Assembly: GCA_041656735.1 (NCBI GenBank)
Contig: JBBACY010000002.1
Coordinates: 1-64,000, forward strand
Source of the DNA: Perlabentimonas sp041656735
GTDB lineage: Bacteria > Bacteroidota > Bacteroidia > Bacteroidales > Tenuifilaceae
Length of the DNA stretch: 64,000 bases
Direction: 5' to 3'
The position numbers and the translations under genes are program-made. Below the pieces are notes generated by a model that saw only the letters and a list, made by a program, of their open reading frames with translations, was not told where the DNA came from and made no database searches. Positions 28,009 to 36,916 of this stretch are shown one piece after another (positions within the stretch are counted from its first letter, which is position 1; each line of letters begins with the position of its first letter).

Positions 28009-29496
28009 ATGAAAAGCTTTCGAATACCTGCAATACTTCTTATTATATTAGTTTCTTTTAGCTGCGAGGACTTTTTGGATTTAAGACCAGAAGGAACCAC
28101 CCCCACAACTGGAACAGATTATACTAAGGCCGAAAATATTTTCCTTCCCATAAGCGCATCGTACGCTAAACTCAGATCATACGGGGCGCATGTGTTCCCA
28201 TACATCGGGGCTTTCGAAATCGCCTCCGATAATGCCGACAAGGGTAGCGCACCCGAAGACAATCCTACAATGAAAGAGTTGGATGATTTGAAGTATGGAC
28301 CAACCAATGGATTGCTAAACGACTTATGGTCAGGATACTTCGACATTGTTAGTGGTGCTAATTTTGCAATTCACGAAATGCCCAAGTTTGAGGAAGCGCT
28401 GCTCAACACAACCGATAAGGATTACGCAATGCAATGCCAGGGCGAGGCAAAAACCATAAGGGCATACGCCTATTTTAATCTCACCAGGCTCTTTGGAAGA
28501 GTTCCAATTATTGATACCACACTTTCGGCTGAGCAACTCGCTGCAACTCATCAGTCGAGCACTAAAGAGCTATATAAATTTATTGAAAAAGATTTAGAGG
28601 AAGCCATTGCGGTTCTTCCAGATTTTTACTCAAAAGAATGGGCAGGAAGAATTAACAAGTACACAGCAATGGCCATAAAAGCAAAAGTTCACCTATATCA
28701 AGCAGAGTGGGACTCGGTGGCCTCCCTTACCGACAAAATTATTGCCTCAGGCAGGTATGGCCTTTTGCCAAAATTCAGGGAAATATTTAGCGTTGATAAA
28801 GAGAACAGCGAAGAGTCGCTTTTCGAAATTCAAAGTTCAACCCTTGGAAGTTCCACAGGTCCATCTACATACCTCGAGTATGCTTACGTGCAAGGACCCA
28901 GAGGAAACACCCCAAGCAATATGCAGGGATGGGGTTTCTGCACACCTAGTCAAAATTTAATCGATTTTTTTAACTCTAGGAACGAAGTTATTCGGCCTGC
29001 CACAACGCTTCTGTACCGAGGAACCCTAACCCCCGAGGGAGATAGCATAAAAAAAGCATGCACAAACCCCGTGTACAACGGCAAGGTATACACCCCATCG
29101 TACCAAAATAAATGGAACTTTAATGGCTATGGGTTTGATCTGAACATCAGAATATTACGATATTCGGACGTTTTGCTTATGCACGCCGAGGCTCTTGTAA
29201 ACGGAGCAGCAGTACCACTAACTAGCGGCACTACAGCCAATGGGGCAGTAAACATGGTACGCGAAAGAGCCGGGCTTACCGGAATCTCAGGGGTTACTCT
29301 TCAAAATATATGGGATGAGCGGCGCGCTGAGTTGGCCATGGAGCAGGATCGTTTCTTCGATCTCATTCGCACAAACCAAGCAGCAACAGCACTGGCCAAT
29401 AAAGGTTTTATAACTGGTAAACACGAGGTATACCCTATTCCAGCAGCACAAATTCAACTAAATACAAATCTTACCCAAAACAATGGGTACAACTAA
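28009..29496 (+). CDS. SusD/RagB family outer membrane lipoprotein (PUL2)
   Basis: A 495-residue SusD homologue with lipobox SFSC (Cys19) followed by EDFLDLRPEG, the conserved N-terminal region (IRAYAYFNLTRLFGRVPI) and the C-terminal block WDERRAELAMEQDRFFDLIR plus EVYPIPAAQIQLN. It forms the lid of the SusC channel and captures substrate at the cell surface. Intact by length and motifs. Confidence 0.95.
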   Translation: MKSFRIPAILLIILVSFSCEDFLDLRPEGTTPTTGTDYTKAENIFLPISASYAKLRSYGAHVFPYIGAFEIASDNADKGSAPEDNPTMKELDDLKYGPTNGLLNDLWSGYFDIVSGANFAIHEMPKFEEALLNTTDKDYAMQCQGEAKTIRAYAYFNLTRLFGRVPIIDTTLSAEQLAATHQSSTKELYKFIEKDLEEAIAVLPDFYSKEWAGRINKYTAMAIKAKVHLYQAEWDSVASLTDKIIASGRYGLLPKFREIFSVDKENSEESLFEIQSSTLGSSTGPSTYLEYAYVQGPRGNTPSNMQGWGFCTPSQNLIDFFNSRNEVIRPATTLLYRGTLTPEGDSIKKACTNPVYNGKVYTPSYQNKWNFNGYGFDLNIRILRYSDVLLMHAEALVNGAAVPLTSGTTANGAVNMVRERAGLTGISGVTLQNIWDERRAELAMEQDRFFDLIRTNQAATALANKGFITGKHEVYPIPAAQIQLNTNLTQNNGYN

Positions 29497-29538
29497 AATT
29501 AATCTATTTTTTATTGTTTAACCAAAACCAAAAATGTT

Positions 29539-30477
29539 ATGAAAAACAAGTTTAAATTTTTCGGAATGCTCCTACTAGGGGGGCTAATTTTCGCATCGCT
29601 CGCAATTACTTCATGTAAAAAAGACGATCCAGATCCCGATGATGGTAAAATCGATCCTAGTACAATAGCAGCAACAAATCTAGTGGCCTATTTCTCGTTC
29701 GAAGACAATGGAAACGATGAGATTAGTACAATGAAACCGAGCAATACCAATACCACAACATCTACCTTTGTTGAAGGTAGACGCGGAAAAGCGTTTCAGG
29801 GCGCATCTGACAAAAACTCGGGTTTACTTTACACCCTACCCGCTAACAGCAAACTGAAAACACTCAAAGCATTCAGCTTCTCGCTATGGCTAAAGCAAGT
29901 ACCCAATACAATAGAAACTACCGACGCCCCCGAACAAATGGTTTTCCAATTAGACGGAAAAGGCGACTGGATTTGGGGAAACCTCTTCTTTTTGCAGCAT
30001 AGAAATTGGCCAGAAGGTGATACGGAACAAGCTCGAAACTTTGCCGAAATGGACTGCTACTTTTGGAAAGATAACTCGGATGAATGGAAAGGTCAACGTG
30101 GCAATGGCTGGAATGTTGATGTAACCGCACCACAGTGGAGGCACATCATCTGCACATACGACAACGCAACCTCCAAATTCCATGCTTATGTGAATGGTGT
30201 GCACGTTACCGCCTTTGACGGTACGGAATATATGGGTTCAGAACGTTGGCAGCGTGATGGCGAAGATTTGCCACTTGGCGATTTGAAATTTAATACCCCA
30301 GAAAAATTTGCTATTGGTGCATGGGCTAACCGACTTGCAGGTACCGATGTACAGGATGATGCGTGGGCTTCACCTTTCAAAGGCTTAATTGATGAGTTAC
30401 GTATATACGATAAGGGCCTTACAGAAGCAGAAGTAAAAGCACTTTACGATGCTGAAATAACACAGATTAACGAATAA
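29539..30477 (+). CDS. LamG-domain surface glycan-binding lipoprotein (PUL2)
   Basis: A 312-residue lipoprotein with lipobox AITSC (Cys26) followed by KKDDPDPDD, an acidic surface-export-like signal. Residues about 45-305 form one LamG/concanavalin-like jelly-roll (LVAYFSFEDNG at the start, FKGLIDELRIYDKGLTEAEV at the end). It occupies the SusE/F slot and is the counterpart of the PUL1 lipoprotein 2623-3666, but lacks the FIVAR-like domain. Binding of the PUL2 glycan at the surface is inferred. A strong terminator follows. Confidence 0.82.
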   Translation: MKNKFKFFGMLLLGGLIFASLAITSCKKDDPDPDDGKIDPSTIAATNLVAYFSFEDNGNDEISTMKPSNTNTTTSTFVEGRRGKAFQGASDKNSGLLYTLPANSKLKTLKAFSFSLWLKQVPNTIETTDAPEQMVFQLDGKGDWIWGNLFFLQHRNWPEGDTEQARNFAEMDCYFWKDNSDEWKGQRGNGWNVDVTAPQWRHIICTYDNATSKFHAYVNGVHVTAFDGTEYMGSERWQRDGEDLPLGDLKFNTPEKFAIGAWANRLAGTDVQDDAWASPFKGLIDELRIYDKGLTEAEVKALYDAEITQINE

Positions 30478-30506
30478 TAAGTAGAACAATTTTAGGTTTT
30501 TAAATA

Positions 30507-30541
30507 GGGTAGAAAAGGAAATCCTTTTCTACCCCTTTTTT
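30507..30541 (+). terminator. Strong intrinsic terminator after PUL2 LamG gene
   Basis: Bases 30507-30519 pair perfectly with 30522-30534 (13-bp stem, two-base loop) and are followed by c and a run of T residues. It sits between the LamG gene and the first GH144 gene, so the SusC-SusD-LamG messages can exceed those of the enzymes. Confidence 0.88.
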
Positions 30542-30556
30542 ACAAAAAATGTTTAT

Positions 30557-32206
30557 ATGAAATATCTTGCCTCCCTTTTACTAATTATTACCATATCTAT
30601 ATCCTGTAAAAAAGAGGACAACAGCCCCAATATAGGTAACTTTCAAGCAGACTCTATCTTTGTAAATAATATATATATGCCCAATGGCAAGACCATTAAC
30701 GGCATTGATTTTGAAAATATCAGCATTAAAATTCTTTTCAGCTCAAAAATTGACACCACAAAATTTTTAAAAAGTAAGCTTACCATAAGCGGTGGTATTG
30801 ACACTGCTTACAACCATAAATTCGACAATTCAGCACAAATTCTATATATATCACCCAATCAAAATCTCAATCCTTTATCACAGTACCGCCTTTTATTCGA
30901 TCAAGGATCAAATCTAGGTGGAATAAACACATCAACATACTCGTCCGCATTCAGAACTCGCGTGGACAGCTTACCGAAATTCCCTCTCATCACCGACGAG
31001 GATCTACTAACGCTTCTTCAAAAACAAACTTTTAAATATTTCTGGGATTATGCTCACCCTATCTCTGGCCTAGCCCGTGAGCGTTCGGGTTCTGGCGACA
31101 TAGTTACCTCTGGTGGCAGCGGGTTTGGAGTAATGACTATACTGGTGGGTATTGAACGTGGATTTATTACCCGTGGCGAAGGTTTTGAAAGATTAAACAC
31201 TATTGTCACCTTTCTTAAAAACCCCGAAACGGATAGGTTTCATGGCGCTTTCCCTCATTGGATAAACGGCACAACAGGTAAAGTACAACCTTTTAGTTCA
31301 CGCGATAATGGAGGCGATTTGGTGGAAACAGCTCTCCTTTTCCAAGGATTACTCACCGTTAAAGAGTACTTTAAAAACGGGTCACTGCCAGAGCAAGTTA
31401 TGTGCAATTCCATCCAAAAACTTTGGGAAGAGGTGGAATGGTCATGGTTCAAAAAAAATCAGGAGGATGTGCTATACTGGCACTGGTCTCCAAATTACGA
31501 ATGGGATATAAACCTCAAGATTAGGGGATGGAACGAATCCTTAATTGTTTACGTTCTAGCGGCATCATCACCAACTTTTCCAATCTCAAAAGATGTTTAC
31601 CACAATGGCTGGGCCCATAATGGTGCTTACCCAATGGTTAACAACAAAGAATTTTACAATATACAATTACCGCTTGGTTTCGATTATGGCGGTCCCCTCT
31701 TTTTTGCACATTACTCTTTCATAGGTCTGGATCCTCGAAATTTAAGCGATCAGTACGCAAACTATTGGGCTCAAAACGTGGCTCACACACAAATCAATCG
31801 GGCACACTGTATTGCTAATCCAAAAAGGTATCAAGGCTACTCGTCTCATTGTTGGGGACTAAGTGCAGGCGACATTCAGAACGGTTATAGCGCCAGCTCT
31901 CCAACCAACGATCTGGGGGTAATTTCGCCAACAGCTGCTCTCTCGTCGCTACCATACACCCCAAATGAAAGTATGCAGGCATTACATTTTTTTTACTACA
32001 CAATGGGCGATAAAATATGGGGCGAATACGGGTTTACGGATTCTTTTAATCCAACTACACTCTGGTTTGCCAACTCTTACCTTGCAATAGATCAAGGGCC
32101 AATTATTTGCATGGTAGAAAATCATCGCACTGGTTTTTTATGGAACACCTTTATGGCTAATGATGATATAAAGAATGGGCTTGAAACTCTAGGGTTTACT
32201 TATTGA
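30557..32206 (+). CDS. GH144-type endo-beta-1,2-glucanase lipoprotein with N-terminal Ig-like domain
   Basis: A 549-residue lipoprotein (lipobox SISC, Cys17, followed by KKED, a surface-export-like signal). Residues about 25-130 are an Ig-like BIG-type domain. Residues about 145-549 are the glucoamylase-like domain (PF10091) of GH144: FKYFWDYAHP, SGFGVMTILVGIERGFITR, YSSHCWGLSAGD, KIWGEYGFTDSFNP and AIDQGPIICMVENHRTGFLW. Characterised GH144 members are endo-beta-1,2-glucanases that release sophoro-oligosaccharides. The neighbouring GH94 and GH35 genes support this substrate. Probably the surface enzyme that makes the first cuts. Related to, but not a recent copy of, 32294-33676. Confidence 0.88.
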   Translation: MKYLASLLLIITISISCKKEDNSPNIGNFQADSIFVNNIYMPNGKTINGIDFENISIKILFSSKIDTTKFLKSKLTISGGIDTAYNHKFDNSAQILYISPNQNLNPLSQYRLLFDQGSNLGGINTSTYSSAFRTRVDSLPKFPLITDEDLLTLLQKQTFKYFWDYAHPISGLARERSGSGDIVTSGGSGFGVMTILVGIERGFITRGEGFERLNTIVTFLKNPETDRFHGAFPHWINGTTGKVQPFSSRDNGGDLVETALLFQGLLTVKEYFKNGSLPEQVMCNSIQKLWEEVEWSWFKKNQEDVLYWHWSPNYEWDINLKIRGWNESLIVYVLAASSPTFPISKDVYHNGWAHNGAYPMVNNKEFYNIQLPLGFDYGGPLFFAHYSFIGLDPRNLSDQYANYWAQNVAHTQINRAHCIANPKRYQGYSSHCWGLSAGDIQNGYSASSPTNDLGVISPTAALSSLPYTPNESMQALHFFYYTMGDKIWGEYGFTDSFNPTTLWFANSYLAIDQGPIICMVENHRTGFLWNTFMANDDIKNGLETLGFTY

Positions 32207-32293
32207 AAAATAATCCGAATGTTAATTTCATTAAGAATATCGCCATACCCCAGAGACGTTCAATGCACCGATAAAACTCAAAAATAAAATAAT

Positions 32294-33676
32294 ATGAAAA
32301 TCGCTAAGCTTTTAATTCTTATGACTCTGGTTATTGCAGCCTGCAATGAGCCTAAACAGCTGGTTTTTGAATCAAAAGGAAAAGTTGATTATCCATTAAC
32401 AGCGCAGGAGGTAGCTCTGCTCGATTCAATTCAGCAAAAAACCTTCCTTTTCTTCCTAAATGAACATCATGCAGAATGGGGTATTGTAAAGGACCGTGCC
32501 TCCAGCTGGGCACCATCGAGCATTGCTGCAACGGGCTTTGGTATCCCAAGCTTTGCCGTTGGGGTTGAGAGGGATTGGATAACCCGCGAACAGGCTGCCC
32601 AAATAACCCTTAATATGCTTAACTTTTACAAAAACTCGGAGCAAAGTGCCGATACTGCAGCTGCAGGTTATAAGGGATTTTACTACCATTTCCACAGATT
32701 AAACTCTGGCACACGCGAATGGGACTGCGAACTTTCAACAGTAGATACTGGCTTGCTTATGATGGGAGTAATTTTTGCGCGTAACTATTACAACTCCGAC
32801 AATGAGGTTGAGAAACAGATACGCGAAACCGCCACTTTCCTGCTTAACAGAATAGATTGGGACTTTATGGAAATGCCCAATGAGGGTAAATTTGCCCGCA
32901 CCATCTCAATGGGCTGGTATCCAGAAACGGGGCTGCATAATATGGGATGGGAAGGATACAACGAGGCATTATTCCTCTATATTCTAGCTGCTGGCTCTGA
33001 TATGAAGAATGCTGAGAGAAGCTATAAGGCTTGGCTAAAAACGTACAAATGGCGCACCCCATACGAAGGGTTAGCACATGCTGCATTCCCCCCACTGTTT
33101 GGGCATCAATTTTCTCAGGCATTTATCGATTTCCGTGGAATTGCCGATTCATTTATGAAGGAGAAGGGTATCGATTATTTCGAGAACTCGCGGCGCGCCA
33201 CCTACGCCCAGCAACAATACGCAATCGAAAATCCTTATGGTTGGGTTGGTTACAACTCTCATTGCTGGGGAATAACAGCCAGCGACGGGCCTACTGAAGA
33301 GTATAATTTTGATGATAAACACTTTATGGGCTATGCAGGTCGAGGAGCAACCGGCCCCGATTATAACTACTTTGACGATGGTACCATTGCGCCCTATGCT
33401 TCGCTTTCATCCATCCCTTTTGCTCCTGAAATTGTACTGCCAACCATCAGATCGATTATTGAAGTAAACGGCGATAAAATTTGGGGAAAATATGGTTTTT
33501 ACGATTCATTCAACCAAACCGCAAACTGGGTAAACGACGATTTTGTTGGCATTGCTCAAGGTCCAATGCTAATAATGATTGAGAACTTCAGAACGGGTTT
33601 AGTATGGGATTACGTAATGAAAGATCCAATTATCCAGAAAGGATTAAACAGGCTTGGTTATGAGCATTTGGAATAG
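32294..33676 (+). CDS. GH144-type beta-1,2-glucanase lipoprotein, single domain
   Basis: A 460-residue lipoprotein (lipobox VIAAC, Cys17, followed by NEPKQ without an acidic surface signal). The whole mature part is the GH144 (PF10091) domain: TFLFFLNEHHAEWGIVKDR, GFGIPSFAVGVERDWITR, YNSHCWGITASDGP, KIWGKYGFYDSFN and GIAQGPMLIMIENFRTGLVW. This length and layout match characterised single-domain GH144 endo-beta-1,2-glucanases. The lack of a surface signal suggests periplasmic trimming of imported oligosaccharides, complementing the surface enzyme; this split is inferred. Confidence 0.88.
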   Translation: MKIAKLLILMTLVIAACNEPKQLVFESKGKVDYPLTAQEVALLDSIQQKTFLFFLNEHHAEWGIVKDRASSWAPSSIAATGFGIPSFAVGVERDWITREQAAQITLNMLNFYKNSEQSADTAAAGYKGFYYHFHRLNSGTREWDCELSTVDTGLLMMGVIFARNYYNSDNEVEKQIRETATFLLNRIDWDFMEMPNEGKFARTISMGWYPETGLHNMGWEGYNEALFLYILAAGSDMKNAERSYKAWLKTYKWRTPYEGLAHAAFPPLFGHQFSQAFIDFRGIADSFMKEKGIDYFENSRRATYAQQQYAIENPYGWVGYNSHCWGITASDGPTEEYNFDDKHFMGYAGRGATGPDYNYFDDGTIAPYASLSSIPFAPEIVLPTIRSIIEVNGDKIWGKYGFYDSFNQTANWVNDDFVGIAQGPMLIMIENFRTGLVWDYVMKDPIIQKGLNRLGYEHLE

Positions 33677-33707
33677 TCCAAATTTCATACTTTAATTTTT
33701 TAAGGCG

Positions 33708-36700
33708 ATGAGTAGTATTCGTTTCAAGATAATTGTAATTTTAGTTTTATTGCTTTTACCCATCAAATTTACCATTGCTCAAAGTACTCAGCTCGATGGG
33801 TTTGAGACCAGCGAGGGATGGAAATTTATCAATTCCGATGCCGTTGATTTAACATTAACGAACGGCAAAGGAATTGAAGGGCAGGCTATCCAGCTCGATT
33901 ACAATTTTACCAAGGGCACAGGCTATGGCGGCATCCAAAAATGGTTTGCAATAAACCTGCCCGAAAACTACGAGTTCACATTCTGGATTAAGGCAGAATC
34001 GCCTGCAAATAACTTTGAGATCAAATTTATTGATAGTTCAGGCGATAACGTTTGGTGGGTAAATAATCGGAGTTACGATTTCCCTAAAGAGTGGACTAAA
34101 ATCAGAATAAAAAAGAGGCACATCGATTTTGCTTGGGGTCCAACTGAAAATAGAGATTTAAAGCGTGTAGATCGAATTGAGTTCACCGTTGCCTCATTTG
34201 TTGGAGGGAAAGGTACTGTATGGATTGACGATTTAAGGTTTGAACCCCTAAAAACCGAAACAGAATCATATCCCTTGCCACTAATTAACGCATCATCGTT
34301 TGTTAAAGAGCACAGCACCAAAAACATAGTAGATGGTGATAGCGAAACGTTCTGGCTTAGCCAAGGAGTAACGGATCAAAGTCTGCTTTTTGATTTTACA
34401 ATGCGCAGAGAATTTGGCGGCTTGCAGATAAACTGGTTTAACAACCATCAGGCTAAAAGTTTCGAAATCTTTCTATCAAACGATGCTGCGAATTGGGAAA
34501 AAGCATACTCGGTTGAGTCAAATATGAGCAATATTAGCTTTATCAGGCTTCCCGAAGCAGAAGCAAAATACCTGAAAATTGAATTTATCGAGGGCAACAA
34601 TCCTAAAGGATTTGGAGTAGACGAGATTAAATTTCTTGATATAAAAAATTCATTAACGCTAAATGATTTCTTGATTTACAGTTCAAAAAACTCTGCCCCC
34701 GGCAGCTTCCCACGCTATTTTTCTCAGCAGGCATCGTACTGGACAGTAACCGGTGTAAACAACGATGTAAAGGAGTCCCTGATTAACGAGGATGGAATGG
34801 TTGAGGTGGACAAGAACTTGTTCTCGATAGAACCAATGATAAAGATTGCAGACTCACTGTACAACTGGCATAACGTCGAAGCATCCCAATTTATGAGTTT
34901 CCCAGAGGATAATGGCGAGCTAAATTTCACCCCATCCGTTTCATGGCAAGTGGAGGACATACATTTTACAACCGGAATTTCGGCAAGCGACGAAGCAAAT
35001 GTAAACTCCAAGCTAAACATAGGCTACTTCTTTAAAAACAGCTCAAATCGGGTTAAGAAATTTGAATTTTACCTACTAGTTCGCCCCTATCAGGTTAATC
35101 CTTACTACCAGTTCTTAAATTTGGCCGGCGGGGCATCCAAAATTAGCTCCATTAACGAAATTGAAGCCGGAAGAATAATTTCGGTGGATGAAAAAGAGAT
35201 TATATCATTAAAAAAATACGAATCATTCCACGCCAGCGATTTTGATAATGGAAACATTGTCGATCTTCTTAAAAGCGGTATTCTATCTCCATTAAAAAGC
35301 GTAACAGATAAAAAAGGATTGGCTAACGGTATAATAAAATACTCTATTGCTTTGGAGCCAAATGGGTCAGCCAAATTCTTTGTTGTAGTTCCTTTTTACA
35401 AGAACTTAGCAACAAGCGCCCAGCTAACTAACCAGCAAGTGGCCAAGGGTTTTGATGAGGTCAATAAATTCTGGGAGACGAAGGTAAACCATATCCGTTT
35501 CAACCTGCCCAAATCGGCCAACAGCATTATAAATACCTACAAATCGAACCTCTACTACATTCTAGTAAACAGAGATAAGGCGGGTATCCAACCCGGCTCT
35601 CGCTCATACGAGCGCAGCTGGATACGTGATGGCTCGCTAACCTCATCGGCTCTCCTTAAATCAGGCATTGTGGAAGAGGTAAAAGATTTTATCGATTGGT
35701 ATGCAAGCCACCAGTTTGAAAGCGGCAAAGTGCCCTGTGTGGTCGATTTCAGAGGACCTGATCCAGTTCCAGAGCACGATAGCCACGGGCAGCTAATATA
35801 CCTTATTCGCGAATACTTCAATTTTACTAAGGATACGGCATTCTTACAATCGAAAAACGAGAATGTGCTTAATGCTGTTCGTTACATTGAATCGCTCATT
35901 GCGCAGCGATCAACTGATCATTACAAGTATGGTAACGACAGCATACGAGCATACTACGGACTAGTACCTGAATCAATTAGCCATGAGGGCTACTCCGAAA
36001 AGCCTATGCATTCCTATTGGGACAATTTTTTTATTATGAAAGGGTTGAAAGATGCTGCTGAGATTCAGAAAATTCTTGGCGAAAACGAGGCATACAACAG
36101 AATATCAATGGTACGCGATAGCTTCAGGGTGAACCTATACAACTCATTGCAACTTGCAATGAAAACGAGAGGAATAGATTATATTCCTGGTTGCGTTGAA
36201 CTTGGCGACTTTGATGCCACATCAACCACCATCGCCCTTACCCCCTGTAACGAGTCCAATAATCTTCCAAAACCTCAGGTTTACAACACATTTAATCAGT
36301 ATTACGAGTTTTTTAAGAACAGAAGGGATGGGAAAAAGGAGTGGGTGAACTACACACCCTACGAGGTTCGTGCAATCGGGTCATTTATCTTTCTTGATCA
36401 ACCTCAAAGGGCGCACGAACTAATTGAGTATTTCCTTGCTGACCGAAGGCCACAAGGCTGGAACCATTGGGCAGAGGTGGTTTGGAACGATTATAGAACG
36501 CCCCGCTTTATTGGCGATATGCCCCATACTTGGGTTGGTAGCGATTTTATAAATGCCATACGATCAATGTTTGTCTACGAAAATGAGTATAACCAAACCC
36601 TAGTATTGGCAGCTGCTCTTTATCAGGACTGGATTGATGTACCCTCAGGAATGTCAATAGAAAAACTGCCAACATATTACGGCGATATTTCATACTCAGT

Positions 36701-36896
36701 TAAAAAGGAGAAAAATAGGTACAGTTTTAATATTTATGGTGATGTAAATTTACCCGAAAACGGGATTAGCATTAAAAACTTTAATGGTTTAAAACTACCT
36801 TCGAGGGTAACCATCAACGGAATTGAAAGTAAGCAATTTAGCGAGAAGGAGATTATTGTGAAAGTATTCCCGGCAAATGTGGAAATATTCTACTAA
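33708..36896 (+). CDS. Discoidin-domain protein with six-hairpin glycosidase-like domain, family not recognised
   Basis: A 1062-residue secreted protein with Sec signal (to about residue 25). Residues about 25-180 look like a CBM/CIA30-type beta-sandwich, about 190-310 an F5/8 discoidin domain (NIVDGDSETFWLS), about 320-590 a further beta-rich domain, and about 598-990 an (alpha/alpha)6 region with YERSWIRDGSL, PEHDSHGQLIYLI, HSYWDNFFIMKGL, GCVELGDFDATST and DMPHTWVGSDFINAIR. Such motifs resemble clan GH-G/GH-L six-hairpin glycosidases, but I cannot place it in a named GH family. Its position between GH144 and the transporter suggests periplasmic action on beta-1,2-glucan or its decorations. 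Confidence 0.75.
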   Translation: MSSIRFKIIVILVLLLLPIKFTIAQSTQLDGFETSEGWKFINSDAVDLTLTNGKGIEGQAIQLDYNFTKGTGYGGIQKWFAINLPENYEFTFWIKAESPANNFEIKFIDSSGDNVWWVNNRSYDFPKEWTKIRIKKRHIDFAWGPTENRDLKRVDRIEFTVASFVGGKGTVWIDDLRFEPLKTETESYPLPLINASSFVKEHSTKNIVDGDSETFWLSQGVTDQSLLFDFTMRREFGGLQINWFNNHQAKSFEIFLSNDAANWEKAYSVESNMSNISFIRLPEAEAKYLKIEFIEGNNPKGFGVDEIKFLDIKNSLTLNDFLIYSSKNSAPGSFPRYFSQQASYWTVTGVNNDVKESLINEDGMVEVDKNLFSIEPMIKIADSLYNWHNVEASQFMSFPEDNGELNFTPSVSWQVEDIHFTTGISASDEANVNSKLNIGYFFKNSSNRVKKFEFYLLVRPYQVNPYYQFLNLAGGASKISSINEIEAGRIISVDEKEIISLKKYESFHASDFDNGNIVDLLKSGILSPLKSVTDKKGLANGIIKYSIALEPNGSAKFFVVVPFYKNLATSAQLTNQQVAKGFDEVNKFWETKVNHIRFNLPKSANSIINTYKSNLYYILVNRDKAGIQPGSRSYERSWIRDGSLTSSALLKSGIVEEVKDFIDWYASHQFESGKVPCVVDFRGPDPVPEHDSHGQLIYLIREYFNFTKDTAFLQSKNENVLNAVRYIESLIAQRSTDHYKYGNDSIRAYYGLVPESISHEGYSEKPMHSYWDNFFIMKGLKDAAEIQKILGENEAYNRISMVRDSFRVNLYNSLQLAMKTRGIDYIPGCVELGDFDATSTTIALTPCNESNNLPKPQVYNTFNQYYEFFKNRRDGKKEWVNYTPYEVRAIGSFIFLDQPQRAHELIEYFLADRRPQGWNHWAEVVWNDYRTPRFIGDMPHTWVGSDFINAIRSMFVYENEYNQTLVLAAALYQDWIDVPSGMSIEKLPTYYGDISYSVKKEKNRYSFNIYGDVNLPENGISIKNFNGLKLPSRVTINGIESKQFSEKEIIVKVFPANVEIFY

Positions 36897-36916
36897 CTAA
36901 TTTTAGCTAACCCATT

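Noticed and set aside
30557..33676. Glucoamylases acting on starch, as the PF10091 domain name suggests
   Set aside because: The domain name is historical; characterised members with this architecture are GH144 endo-beta-1,2-glucanases, and no starch genes are in PUL2.
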